64,000 nucleotides of DNA. Origin: Shinella zoogloeoides. Lineage in GTDB: Bacteria > Pseudomonadota > Alphaproteobacteria > Rhizobiales > Rhizobiaceae. Shown here piece by piece: positions 30,424-38,289 of this stretch (the first letter of the stretch is position 1; each line of letters opens with the position of its first letter). A program made the position numbers and the translations under genes. The DNA lies in NCBI RefSeq assembly GCF_022682305.1, contig NZ_CP093528.1:2927501-2991500 (forward strand). Reading direction: 5' to 3'. The notes under the pieces were generated by a model that saw nothing but the letters and a program-made list of their open reading frames with translations, had not been told where the DNA came from and made no database searches.

Positions 30424-30966
30424 GCATCTCGGGTTTCCTTGTCTCAGGTCATAACCTCGGCATTAGGATGGTCTCCAACACACACTGAGACATCCGTCAT
30501 GCACCGATCCTGCCAGCGCCAAGCATCCGTGGAATCAACCTCTCCTGAAGCTCGGTTTGTTTTCCCAGCCGCTACTGGGTCCAACACTGAGGGTCGTCTT
30601 TTTATCCGGCTGGTCAGGCCGATTTATCCTCAGTACGAGCATCGCCCTTTGTCTTTCAGGCGATGGTATAGGTAGCTTCAGTTTCCCGGCGAGCTGCAAA
30701 CTCGTTTCTCCGGCGGGCCATCAACCCCGTTCGATTCCGCTCGGTGAGCCTGGCACCGATACCGCGTCAGTTTCATGTGCCGGATTGATCGGAGACGCGG
30801 GTGAAACTTCAAAAGACCGCTGCCCTTGCGCTCCATCGAACGTCATCTTGGCGGGAGCATCCGTGCAGGCCCAAGATTTCGCGCGATTTCACGCCCGACA
30901 GCCGCCAATCCGATTGCAAATCCTAACTGGTTTTGCTATTGCTTCGGTATCAACATGGTAGCCATC

Positions 30967-31001
30967 AGCCCCGGTCGGATCATCCCGCCGGGGCTTTCTT
31001 T
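30967..31001 (+). terminator. Rho-independent terminator in the noncoding region
   Basis: AGCCCCGG ... CCGGGGCT with a 13-base loop, followed by TTCTTTAT. An eight-pair GC-rich stem. It ends any transcript from the repressor-protease side before the rightward promoter. Confidence 0.75.
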
Positions 31002-31035
31002 ATGCGCCGTGATTCTTTCTGGCGCAATAAATTAG

Positions 31036-31094
31036 TTGCATTTGTTGCCACTTTTTTCTCTTCCCCCTATTGCGCATAGTTGCATTTTCTGCCA
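31036..31094 (+). promoter_or_regulatory. Two repressor operators before the rightward operon
   Basis: TTGCATTTGTTGCCA at 31,036-31,050 and TTGCATTTTCTGCCA at 31,080-31,094. Each differs by one to three bases from the perfect operator at 29,497-29,511. Centres are 44 bases apart. They lie 54 bases upstream of the first gene of the early operon, so the repressor should keep that operon off in the lysogen. Confidence 0.8.
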
Positions 31095-31147
31095 CTGTCT
31101 CCTCATCGAACCACCCCGACACACCGGGAATATGAGGAGCAAGGGAA

Positions 31148-31321
31148 ATGGACCACCTCGATCACCAGCGCGAAGTCCTGAAACTCAAATACGTGCCCTT
31201 CAACTATCCGGCGATTTCCTGGCACTGCCGCGAAGGCAACCGGAAGGTCAACGAGCGCTTTGCTCGCGAAGGTTATCCGGGCCGCGACACCGGCTACGAC
31301 CCCATCATGTCGGACGCCTGA
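31148..31321 (+). CDS. First small gene of the rightward operon, hypothetical
   Basis: 57 residues (MDHLDHQREVLKLKYVPFNY, then PAISWHCREGNRKVNERF) with AGGAGCAAGGGA upstream. Basic and aromatic residues suggest nucleic-acid or protein binding. Unrecognised. Confidence 0.65.
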   Translation: MDHLDHQREVLKLKYVPFNYPAISWHCREGNRKVNERFAREGYPGRDTGYDPIMSDA

Positions 31322-31384
31322 TCCCCTTCGGCATCCCGCACACAGCGGCGGGATATCGAAAGAGATCACCTGAGGAACCCACCC

Positions 31385-31633
31385 ATGCAGACCGAAGCAG
31401 ACCGCATTGCCACGGCGATCCAGCGCATTCGCGACGGCGCCATGCTCCGCCCGGCAGGCCAGCGCGCCGCCTACGTCGCCGAGAACCTTCGCCGCCAGCA
31501 AGAGAACGCCCAGCGCTTCGTCATGGCCCGCAAGCAGCCGGCCGGCTGGTCGGTCGCCCTCCATGAAGAAATGCTTCACGGCCTCATCGCTCTTGAAGCC
31601 GAGTTCCGGAACGCCGGGAGGGTCGCGGCATGA
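31385..31633 (+). CDS. Hypothetical early phage protein
   Basis: 82 residues, helical throughout (TEADRIATAIQRIRDGAM ... AQRFVMARKQPAGWSVALHE). Overlaps the next gene by four bases. No family recognised. Confidence 0.6.
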   Translation: MQTEADRIATAIQRIRDGAMLRPAGQRAAYVAENLRRQQENAQRFVMARKQPAGWSVALHEEMLHGLIALEAEFRNAGRVAA

Positions 31634-31866
31634 CCTTCGACGTCAACACCCTCAAGCGGCTCGCCTACTTCCTTGCGAACACCGACATGTCGGAACTCGT
31701 CGAGGCTGGCGTCATCACCGAAGGCAACAACGACCAGTGGAAGCGCTTCAACCACGACTTCGACGTGTTCGTGATCAAGCTGCCCGACGACCGCCGGCAG
31801 AAGCTCTGCGACCTGATCAATGACCGTCTCGGCCTTCGCGCCTCTGTTCTGGAGGCAGCGGAATGA
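31630..31866 (+). CDS. Hypothetical early phage protein
   Basis: 78 residues (MTFDVNTLKRLAYFLANTDM). Short helices and a mixed-charge middle (WKRFNHDFDVFVIKLPDDRR). ATGA overlaps on both sides. No family recognised. Confidence 0.6.
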   Translation: MTFDVNTLKRLAYFLANTDMSELVEAGVITEGNNDQWKRFNHDFDVFVIKLPDDRRQKLCDLINDRLGLRASVLEAAE

Positions 31867-32108
31867 TCCTTACCTGCACCAGATGCGAAGGCGAAGGCTC
31901 GATCTACGCCAGCCGCTACGGCGGCAATGATCCCGATGTATGGCGCGTCGGTCCCTGCGAGGACTGCGGCGGCTCCGGGAACATGGCCTGCGAGGCTCGC
32001 GGGTGCGGTGAAGATGCAGTCGCGTTCAACGATGACGGCGAGGCACTTTGCGAGGATTGCCTTTTCGAATGGACGCTTTCTGAAGCCGGCCTGGAGGACG
32101 CCGAATGA
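31863..32108 (+). CDS. DnaJ-type zinc-finger phage protein
   Basis: 81 residues with CTRCEGEGSIYASR, CEDCGGSGNMAC and a third pair CEDCLFEW: two CxxCxGxG-like motifs form a DnaJ-like zinc-binding fold. Probably a small nucleic-acid or chaperone partner. Confidence 0.65.
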   Translation: MILTCTRCEGEGSIYASRYGGNDPDVWRVGPCEDCGGSGNMACEARGCGEDAVAFNDDGEALCEDCLFEWTLSEAGLEDAE

Positions 32109-32314
32109 CCCGCTGCGACCTCAACCCTGCCGGCGAATGTAGCTGCATTCCCTCCGGCGTCCCCTGCAAGGTTCAGACACCTGTCTACCGGATCATTGCA
32201 GATGCGAACACTGGCGCTGCCAAGCATGGCTCCGCCTGCCTGATCCTCCTCACCATCATTGTTTTCGCAATCGTCTTCGGAGCCGGCCTCACGGTCGGGC
32301 CGAGCGCAATCTAA
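32105..32314 (+). CDS. Small membrane protein with Cys-rich N-terminus
   Basis: 69 residues. A Cys-rich start (CDLNPAGECSCIPSGVPC) and one C-terminal membrane helix (ACLILLTIIVFAIVFGAGLT). Function unknown; could sit at the inner membrane as an exclusion factor. Confidence 0.6.
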   Translation: MTRCDLNPAGECSCIPSGVPCKVQTPVYRIIADANTGAAKHGSACLILLTIIVFAIVFGAGLTVGPSAI

Positions 32315-32324
32315 TGAGCAGCGC

Positions 32325-33317
32325 ATGTCTCAGGATAACCCGTGGGCTTGGTGGCAGGCCGCGCTTGAAGGCAACATCGGCCCGATGCACGAAGGGCAGC
32401 CCGAACAGGGATATTACCGGACGCGGTTCAAGGGCGGCCAGTGGGAACCCGTCGCGCTCTGGTATGAGAACGGCGCGTGGCACGCGATGCGCGGCGAGCG
32501 CATGGTTGATGCCGCCGACGCCTGGAACTTCTGCCGCACGCATCCTGTGTCCTACGAGGCTTATCAGAAGGCTATCGAAGGCGCGGGCTGGGACGACGAA
32601 CCGCCGGCACCCGCAATGGGACACAACCTGCCGGCCGATCCGTTCGAAGCGCTCAATCTTGAATACCAAGCCGAAAAGGAACTCGCCGCCGAACTTCTGA
32701 AAAATGAGGTGAAGACGGAAGATCAGGCCAGTCAGATCGCGATCCTTTCGAAGAGGGTGGCATCGGTCTCCAAGAAGGCGACCGACCTTCACAAGGTCGA
32801 GAAGCAGCCGCACTTGGATGCCGGCCGCGCCGTTGACGATAAGTACCGCTACCTCAAGGAAGACCCTGCGGACCTGTCAAAGCAGCTCAAGCGCCACCTC
32901 GACGCATATCTCATTGAGAAACAGCGCATCGAGCGCGAACGGCAGGAAGCCGCCCGCCGCGAGGAAGAGCGTTTGCGCCGTGAGGCCGAGGAAGCCGCCC
33001 GCAAGGCCGCTGAGGCTGACCAGCAGTCCGAATCCGAGCGCCAGGCCGCAATCGACCGCGCCCGCCAGCTTGAGCAGGAAGCAGCAGCCAAGGCGAAGGA
33101 AGCCGAGGCGAAGAATGCCAGCGCCGGCCGCACCGGGGCGCGCGTATCGCTGCGTACGTTCGTCGAGCCGAACATCACCGACTACGACGCGCTTCTGATG
33201 GCGCTCAAGGACAGGCCGGAAATCCGCGAAGTCGTCGAAAGCCTCGCCAAGCGCGCCGCGAAGTCCGGCGTTTCGCTTCCCGGCATGGAAATCATCGAAG
33301 TCCAGAGGGCCGCATGA
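32325..33317 (+). CDS. Coiled-coil phage protein paired with RecT
   Basis: 330 residues from ATG 32,325 (MSQDNPWAWWQAALEGNIGP). An N-terminal aromatic domain (1-130) is followed by a long Arg/Glu/Ala coiled coil (about 180-290, RERQEAARREEERLRREAEE) and a C-terminal helical part. Such proteins lie directly upstream of recT in many alphaproteobacterial phages. Function is not established; interaction with the annealing protein is likely from the four-base overlap. Confidence 0.65.
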   Translation: MSQDNPWAWWQAALEGNIGPMHEGQPEQGYYRTRFKGGQWEPVALWYENGAWHAMRGERMVDAADAWNFCRTHPVSYEAYQKAIEGAGWDDEPPAPAMGHNLPADPFEALNLEYQAEKELAAELLKNEVKTEDQASQIAILSKRVASVSKKATDLHKVEKQPHLDAGRAVDDKYRYLKEDPADLSKQLKRHLDAYLIEKQRIERERQEAARREEERLRREAEEAARKAAEADQQSESERQAAIDRARQLEQEAAAKAKEAEAKNASAGRTGARVSLRTFVEPNITDYDALLMALKDRPEIREVVESLAKRAAKSGVSLPGMEIIEVQRAA

Positions 33318-34282
33318 TGAACGAAGTAGCTCGCATTCCCGCATTGACCGGCGGCAGCCAGGTTGTCGCCATCGTCCCCCGCACGTTCGAGGAGACGTTC
33401 CGCGTAGCGCGCGCCGTTGTCGCGTCCAAGCTCGCCCCGGCGGCGCTCATCGGCAAGCTGGAAGGCGATGATGCCGCCAGCGCCGTTGCCGTGGCGATCA
33501 TGTCCGGCGCGGAACTTGGCCTGAAGCCGATGGTGGCGCTGCGCAGCTTCACCGTCATCAACGGTAAGCCGGCGCTCTATGGCGACGGGCTGATCAACGT
33601 CGTTCGCCAGTCGGGCAAGGTCGCCTATCTGCGCACCGGCTGCGACGAGCGGAATGGCAAGCTCGTCGGATGGTGCGAGGCGAAGCGAAACGACACCGAC
33701 GAAGAAAAGCGCGTCGAGTTCAGCCAGGGCGATGCCGAGCGCGCCGGCCTCTGGCAGACGGAAGCCATCGTAACGAAGTGGAACAAGTGGGACAAAAAGA
33801 ACGAGCAGAAGCCGAACGACAGTCCGTGGTGGCGGTTCCCGCAGCGCATGCTCGCGTGGCGCGCGGCCGGCTATTGCCTGCGTGAACTGTTCGGCGACGT
33901 TCTCGGCGGCATCCGTGATGAGTTCGAGGCGCGCGAAATCGCCGAGGCCGACGAAATGCGCGACATCACGCCGGCAGAGCGCCCCGCACCGCCGAAGCCC
34001 CCGGCCCCGCCCGCGCCGCCGAGCGCGAAGGTTATCGAAGTCGAGCCGGAACCGACCACGGAAGAGGAGCCGACCGAATCCGATTTCGACCTCGGCGCAT
34101 TCCTTGAGGAAATCGAAACCTCGCTTGCGACCGCGAAGGATTCCGCGTCGGCTGCCGAGATCTGGAACGACTACGATGCCCCGGCGCTCCTCGAAAGCAA
34201 CGGCCACGCCGACATGATCGACACGGCCTATGCGATCCGTGATCGGGCCTATGCCAAGCTCGAACCTTACAACGGGGGCTGA
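33314..34282 (+). CDS. RecT-family single-strand annealing protein
   Basis: 322 residues. The core AVAVAIMSGAELGLKPMVAL, RSFTVINGKPALYGDGLINV, then RTGCDERNGKLVGWCEAKR and the end of the domain WWRFPQRMLAWRAAGYCLRE follow RecT/Red-beta proteins. The C-terminus is Pro-rich (about 215-235), then acidic. It anneals DNA in phage recombination. No matching exonuclease gene is seen nearby, so it may use a host nuclease. Confidence 0.88.
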   Translation: MMNEVARIPALTGGSQVVAIVPRTFEETFRVARAVVASKLAPAALIGKLEGDDAASAVAVAIMSGAELGLKPMVALRSFTVINGKPALYGDGLINVVRQSGKVAYLRTGCDERNGKLVGWCEAKRNDTDEEKRVEFSQGDAERAGLWQTEAIVTKWNKWDKKNEQKPNDSPWWRFPQRMLAWRAAGYCLRELFGDVLGGIRDEFEAREIAEADEMRDITPAERPAPPKPPAPPAPPSAKVIEVEPEPTTEEEPTESDFDLGAFLEEIETSLATAKDSASAAEIWNDYDAPALLESNGHADMIDTAYAIRDRAYAKLEPYNGG

Positions 34283-34284
34283 TC

Positions 34285-34743
34285 ATGGCTACCAACAACC
34301 GCATCGTAGATACGGAACAGGCCCGCGATCAGCTTCACAAGTTCATCGCCGGAAAGAATCTGCCGTTCACGGCCAGCATCACAGACGGCAAGCACCGCAC
34401 CAATGACCAGAACAGCCTCCAGCGGAAGTGGGTTCTGGAAATATCGGCGCAGCTCGGCGACCGGACCCCGGAAGAGGTCCGAGGCTATTGCAAGCTCCAC
34501 TTCGGCGTGCCGATCCTTCGGAACGAGAACGACGTGTTCAAGGCCGAATATGACGCCGTGATCATGCCGCTTCCGTACGAGCATAAGCTCAAGCTCATGA
34601 TGGTGCCTTTTGATTTCGGCGTCACCCGGATCATGACGACACGGCAGAAGACCGACTACCTCAATGCCATCCATCGTCATTTCTCCGAACAGGGGCTCAT
34701 TCTCACGAACCCGGACGATCGCAAGTACGGGAGGGCAGCATGA
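34285..34743 (+). CDS. NinB-like recombination protein
   Basis: 152 residues. The family pattern is RTNDQNSLQRKWVLEISAQL, then PEEVRGYCKLHFGVPILRN and VTRIMTTRQKTDYLNAIHRH. NinB/Orf-type proteins act in phage recombination with RecT-like partners. It follows recT after two bases. Confidence 0.85.
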   Translation: MATNNRIVDTEQARDQLHKFIAGKNLPFTASITDGKHRTNDQNSLQRKWVLEISAQLGDRTPEEVRGYCKLHFGVPILRNENDVFKAEYDAVIMPLPYEHKLKLMMVPFDFGVTRIMTTRQKTDYLNAIHRHFSEQGLILTNPDDRKYGRAA

Positions 34744-34940
34744 CGAGCACCATCCGCGTCAAAGGCTACGAGCGCCGCAAGCCCGAGAAGACACCCGACC
34801 CGTTCGCCGACAAGATCCGCGAGAGGTTGGAGCAAATGCGCCGCCATCAGGCGAAGGCCCCGCAACGCCAGTCGATGCCCTCGATCATTGAAGGGCTTCG
34901 TAGCCTCGCCAAGCTCATGCAGAAGGTGGGCCGGTCATGA
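34740..34940 (+). CDS. Small basic phage protein
   Basis: 66 residues, basic with predicted helices (TIRVKGYERRKPEKTPDPFA ... LEQMRRHQAKAPQRQS). Four-base overlaps on both sides. Unrecognised. Confidence 0.55.
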   Translation: MTSTIRVKGYERRKPEKTPDPFADKIRERLEQMRRHQAKAPQRQSMPSIIEGLRSLAKLMQKVGRS

Positions 34941-35134
34941 CCTACAAAACCGTAACCATCGGCGGCGACTGCCCCGACCACGGCGAATGGGAAGTGTACT
35001 GCGTCGTTCCCGGCCACGTAACCGCGCAAGAGCTTATGTTCGCGCCGGAAGAGACGGACATTATCTGCGAGTGCTATGAAAAGCACTACGCCGACATGAT
35101 CGTTTCCCTGTTGAACGGGGAGGCCCGGCACTGA
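34937..35134 (+). CDS. Small phage protein with Cys residues
   Basis: 65 residues (MTYKTVTIGGDCPDHGEWEV). The DCPDHGEW...IICECYEKH Cys spacing may bind zinc. Adjoins the HNH gene start with no gap. Unrecognised. Confidence 0.55.
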   Translation: MTYKTVTIGGDCPDHGEWEVYCVVPGHVTAQELMFAPEETDIICECYEKHYADMIVSLLNGEARH

Positions 35135-35538
35135 TGGCGAAGCGTCGCGAATTCTCTAAGAAGACCCAGCGCGAGGCCATGGCCCGGTCTGGCAAGCTAT
35201 GTGAGGCGATAGGCGCGATGTACGGCCTAGAGCCCGGACACCGCTGCAATGCCGATCTCGCCTATGGCGTCCAGTTCGATCACATCGTTCTCGATGCCAA
35301 CTCCAAGGACAATAGCCTGGAGAACTGCGCAGCCGTCTGCATCAAGTGCCATAGCTGGAAGACGGCCAACCACGATATTCCGATGGCGGCGAAGACCGTT
35401 CGCCAGCAGGACATGGCACTCGGCATCAAGAAGCCCGGCAAGCGAAAAATACCGCGCGCCGCATCCCCCAAATCCGACAAGCCGAAGAAGACCATCGTCT
35501 ACCGGCCCTGCACCTTCTACCGCGAGGAAACGAGATGA
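35134..35538 (+). CDS. HNH endonuclease-like protein
   Basis: 134 residues. LCEAIGAMYGLEPGHRCNAD, then GVQFDHIVLDANSKDNSLEN and CAAVCIKCHSWKTANHDIP give the H-N-H core (FDHIVLDANSKDN, then KCHSWK) with a CxxC pair. The C-terminus is basic. Possible roles are packaging or recombination nuclease or homing. Confidence 0.75.
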   Translation: MAKRREFSKKTQREAMARSGKLCEAIGAMYGLEPGHRCNADLAYGVQFDHIVLDANSKDNSLENCAAVCIKCHSWKTANHDIPMAAKTVRQQDMALGIKKPGKRKIPRAASPKSDKPKKTIVYRPCTFYREETR

Positions 35539-35759
35539 CCGACCTTGAAACCTTACGAAGCCCTCTTGCGCTCGTCGCTCATCGGCAAATTCATTCGGAT
35601 TGCGGCGGGGCAACTGTGTTCTGCGTCGTACTCGCAGACGGCTTCATCGTTGATTGCGGCTCTGACGGGTATTCGCAGAAGCGCGCGATGATCCTCGCGG
35701 AAGCGGTCAACGCATTCGGCCCGGATAAATTCCTGATGCGGAAAGGCGGTGAAGCATGA
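35535..35759 (+). CDS. Hypothetical early phage protein
   Basis: 74 residues (MTDLETLRSPLALVAHRQIH, FCVVLADGFIVDCGSDGYSQ). A small beta-alpha protein resembling modules often seen near rIIA-like or early genes. Function unknown. Confidence 0.55.
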   Translation: MTDLETLRSPLALVAHRQIHSDCGGATVFCVVLADGFIVDCGSDGYSQKRAMILAEAVNAFGPDKFLMRKGGEA

Positions 35760-36289
35760 GCGACCTGTCCTCACTCATCGCAGACCAGTGGCAGCCGATA
35801 GAGACGGCAGAAGTGCCTTTGACGCTTGGCCAGGTATGCATCATCGACCTGTCAGACCTGCCGTTTGTCCAACGCTTCAAGTGGCATGCGCGCCCGAGGC
35901 GAGACGGGCTTGGGTTTTACGCCGCCAATTCTTCCGGCCAGAGAATGCATCGTCTCCTGCTTGAAGCCGGCCAAGACGAGGTTGTCGATCACAAGGATGG
36001 CGACGGCCTTAACAACCGACGCGCCAATCTTCGGAAGGGCACACAATCACAGAATTGCGTGAACCGAAGGCAGACTCCTGGTGCAAATCCTAGAGGTACT
36101 AGGCTCAAAAAGGGGAAATGGCAGGCATACATCAAGTTCCGCGGCAAGCAGCATAGCCTTGGATACTTCGATACGGCCGAGCAAGCGCACGAGGCCTACG
36201 TTCGCGAGGCTACGCGGCTTCACGGCGACTGGATGCCTCTTCCCTCTCCTCCCCGCGCTCTTGATCAGAAAGGCTCCTCCAATGGGTGA
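35756..36289 (+). CDS. HNH homing endonuclease with AP2-like DNA-binding domain
   Basis: 177 residues. HNH core MHRLLLEAGQDEVVDHKDGD, then LNNRRANLRKGTQSQN; the C-terminal ~50 residues (GTRLKKGKWQAYIKFRGKQH, then SLGYFDTAEQAHEAYVREA) match the AP2/integrase-like beta sheet domain of mobile HNH-AP2 enzymes. Active-site residues are all present. Confidence 0.85.
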   Translation: MSDLSSLIADQWQPIETAEVPLTLGQVCIIDLSDLPFVQRFKWHARPRRDGLGFYAANSSGQRMHRLLLEAGQDEVVDHKDGDGLNNRRANLRKGTQSQNCVNRRQTPGANPRGTRLKKGKWQAYIKFRGKQHSLGYFDTAEQAHEAYVREATRLHGDWMPLPSPPRALDQKGSSNG

Positions 36290-36614
36290 CCGCCTTACAA
36301 AATGCACGGCCTGCGACGGCCGGGGATATTTCCGTTGTGAATGCTGGCCCGGCGACTGCATCTGCGGTTGGGATGATCAGGACTGCGAGGAATGCGGCGG
36401 CGAAGGCATCATCGACAATTTCTACGCCGATGATCTCGACTGCGATTGCTCGAACTATGAAACCGACCTGCTTGAAGGCAGCGCACGTTGCCATCGCTGC
36501 GGCCGTACTTGGACGCTCTCGCAAGACGACATTGCCGCCGAGATCGAGCACCAAGCGGCCTACATGGCGGAAGAAGCCGAATCTGAGGCCGCAACGTCGG
36601 AGGCCAGCCCATGA
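36282..36614 (+). CDS. DnaJ-type zinc-finger phage protein
   Basis: 110 residues from ATG 36,282 (MGDRLTKCTACDGRGYFRCE). Several CxxC pairs (CTACDGRG, CEECGGEG, CDCSNYE, CHRCGRTW). The C-terminal part is acidic. It overlaps the HNH gene by eight bases. Probably a zinc-dependent partner protein. Confidence 0.65.
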   Translation: MGDRLTKCTACDGRGYFRCECWPGDCICGWDDQDCEECGGEGIIDNFYADDLDCDCSNYETDLLEGSARCHRCGRTWTLSQDDIAAEIEHQAAYMAEEAESEAATSEASP

Positions 36615-36979
36615 CCTCCGCCGTATCCGCCATAGAGGCCATAGCTCGCACCGTCGCGCTGGATGTCTATCACAATGCCGTCGATTCCGATGACGGCAGT
36701 CATTCAATGGACATGCCGGTCGCGGTCGCGCTCATCATCGAAGCCCTTTCTCCCCTCGCCCGCCAGGCAGAGGCGTTGCAGCGGGAGAATGCGGAACTGC
36801 GCGCCGTGATGAATGAATGCCACGCCGCCCTGAAGATGATGATCTCGCCCGGCGACATTTCCGGTTCCACCGTTCTTGGCGCGTTTGCAGCGGCAAAATC
36901 TGCGGAAGCCCGCGCCCGCTCCGCCCTCGCCGCCACGCGCAGCGGTTCCGCCACAAACTCGAAGGGAAACACGCCATGA
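36611..36979 (+). CDS. Hypothetical coiled-coil phage protein
   Basis: 122 residues. Helical with a coiled-coil middle (LARQAEALQRENAELRAVM). ATGA overlaps on both sides. Unrecognised. Confidence 0.55.
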   Translation: MTSAVSAIEAIARTVALDVYHNAVDSDDGSHSMDMPVAVALIIEALSPLARQAEALQRENAELRAVMNECHAALKMMISPGDISGSTVLGAFAAAKSAEARARSALAATRSGSATNSKGNTP

Positions 36980-37164
36980 CCAAGCTCGCGAACTTTGATG
37001 GCCTGCTCGATCTTTGGGGCACCCTGGATGCCCGCATCAATCGTATGCTGACCTCGCAACCTGCCGAGATGACTGCAAGCGCCGAAAAGCTGGAGGCAGC
37101 ACGTATTGCGTTCGGCGATGCTATCCGGGCTGCCATGCGATCTTCCGGAGGCGACCAGCCATGA
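36976..37164 (+). CDS. Small helical hypothetical protein
   Basis: 62 residues from ATG 36,976 (MTKLANFDGLLDLWGTLDAR). Two helices with a central Met/Leu-rich segment. Overlaps neighbours by four bases each. Unrecognised. Confidence 0.55.
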   Translation: MTKLANFDGLLDLWGTLDARINRMLTSQPAEMTASAEKLEAARIAFGDAIRAAMRSSGGDQP

Positions 37165-37490
37165 ACGTAATCCGTCAGGAAGCGCTCGATTTTCTCAACA
37201 TCGCCACTCGCAATTGGTCTGGCCTGCCGCCTTTAGAGGAAGACGATATCGGCGACGTGGCGACGGCGCTGCTCGCATTCGTCAGTCAACGGTTGCAGAC
37301 GCCCGAAACGCGACCGGAGGCGACCATGCGGATTAGGCCGATCTTCGCTTGGTATGACCTGTGGGTCGGGGCGTTCTACGACCGCGCCAAGCGCCGTCTC
37401 TACATCTTCCCGGTGCCTTGCCTCGGCTTTTACGTCGAGCGCACCGCCAGAACATCATCTGGAACCTCCCCTATCCGCCAGAGAGGATAG
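37161..37490 (+). CDS. Phage protein with RPIFAWYDLW motif
   Basis: 109 residues from ATG 37,161. The second half contains RPIFAWYDLWVGAFYDRAKR, RRLYIFPVPCLGF, a short motif that recurs as a stand-alone protein in rhizobial phages. The N-terminal 50 residues form a helical leader. It may be a fusion of two small genes; ATG at 37,326 (MRIRPIFAWY) is a possible second start. Confidence 0.55.
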   Translation: MNVIRQEALDFLNIATRNWSGLPPLEEDDIGDVATALLAFVSQRLQTPETRPEATMRIRPIFAWYDLWVGAFYDRAKRRLYIFPVPCLGFYVERTARTSSGTSPIRQRG

Positions 37491-37494
37491 GGCG

Positions 37495-37701
37495 ATGGCT
37501 GATCTGACTGAACGAGAGCTGCTTGACCTGCGCTATGTCGACAGTCGTCCGGGGTGCTGGTGCCTTGTGGCCCCGGATGAGAATGCCGGCATCTCCCAAC
37601 TGGTGGAGCGCGGCCTTATCGAATGGCTCGGCAGGATGAACGACTATCGTATCACCCCTGCCGGCCGCAACGCACTGGATAAGGAGCGGGGAAATGGGTG
37701 A
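37495..37701 (+). CDS. Small winged-helix-like phage protein
   Basis: 68 residues from ATG 37,495 (MADLTERELLDLRYVDSRPG). The part ISQLVERGLIEWLGRMNDYR, ITPAGRNAL looks like the recognition helix and wing of a MarR/PadR-type fold. Probably a regulator. Confidence 0.55.
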   Translation: MADLTERELLDLRYVDSRPGCWCLVAPDENAGISQLVERGLIEWLGRMNDYRITPAGRNALDKERGNG

Positions 37702-37963
37702 GACCTTCACTGGATACATCATCGCCGCCACCGATTGGCCAGACGATGTGAAGCTGCACATGGGCAAGAGCACCATTGCAGCCACCACGGCCGATGCTTG
37801 GCGTAGGCATGTCGGGCACGACAAAGCAGCCAGTCGCGAATTTTCAATCTACGTCCAGCGCTGGAGTGACATGGGATATAAGCCATTCCGCGTGACGATG
37901 ACGCTCGACAACTCACCAGATCCGCTCGACAGGGCGGCGGAGATACTGCGAGGTGCGGAATGA
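37694..37963 (+). CDS. Hypothetical phage protein
   Basis: 89 residues (MGETFTGYIIAATDWPDDVK ... AAEILRGAE). Overlaps both neighbours. Mixed alpha-beta composition; unrecognised. Confidence 0.55.
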   Translation: MGETFTGYIIAATDWPDDVKLHMGKSTIAATTADAWRRHVGHDKAASREFSIYVQRWSDMGYKPFRVTMTLDNSPDPLDRAAEILRGAE

Positions 37964-38289
37964 CACCGCTACCAAATGTTCTCACTCCCGCAATGCTCGC
38001 CGAGCGTTGGAGTTGTTCCGAGCAGCATATCCGGAATATGATAGACCGGGGACAACTGCCATCTTTCAAGATCGGTGAAAAGCTGCTGCGAATCCGTCGC
38101 GAGCATGTGGAGGCTTTTGAATGCCAGAATGGAGACTTACCCGGCTCCGAGGCGAATTTTGTATCGCATGGGAAGATGAGCGAGGGCAGCGGCGACGTTA
38201 TCGACTTGGAACAGCGGACGCAAAAGAAGCGGCCCGCCGCGCCCCGGCTCGATACTCGGAACTCACGCGCCCGACCGGCCAGAATGTAG
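37960..38289 (+). CDS. xis: Excisionase (Xis), MerR-like helix-turn-helix
   Basis: 109 residues. LTPAMLAERWSCSEQHIRNM, then IDRGQLPSFKIGEKLLRIRR is the winged helix-turn-helix of phage excisionases. It overlaps the integrase start by about 170 bases in another frame; the Xis C-terminus (EGSGDVIDLEQRTQ...) is Arg-rich. Gene pair order xis-int next to the attachment site supports the call. Confidence 0.8.
   Translation: MTPLPNVLTPAMLAERWSCSEQHIRNMIDRGQLPSFKIGEKLLRIRREHVEAFECQNGDLPGSEANFVSHGKMSEGSGDVIDLEQRTQKKRPAAPRLDTRNSRARPARM

Larger units (their letters stand above)
30424..31147. other. Noncoding region between lysogeny genes and rightward operon
   Basis: About 720 bases with no convincing gene; frames across it lack RBS and protein-like composition. 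It holds a rho-independent terminator (30,967-31,001) and two operators (31,036-31,050 and 31,080-31,094). The 500 bases before the terminator may encode a small RNA, since a terminator with no gene in front is otherwise unexplained. Confidence 0.6.

Noticed and set aside
30557..30961. 134-codon + strand frame in the noncoding region
   Set aside because: No RBS, low protein likeness, and composition like a random frame.
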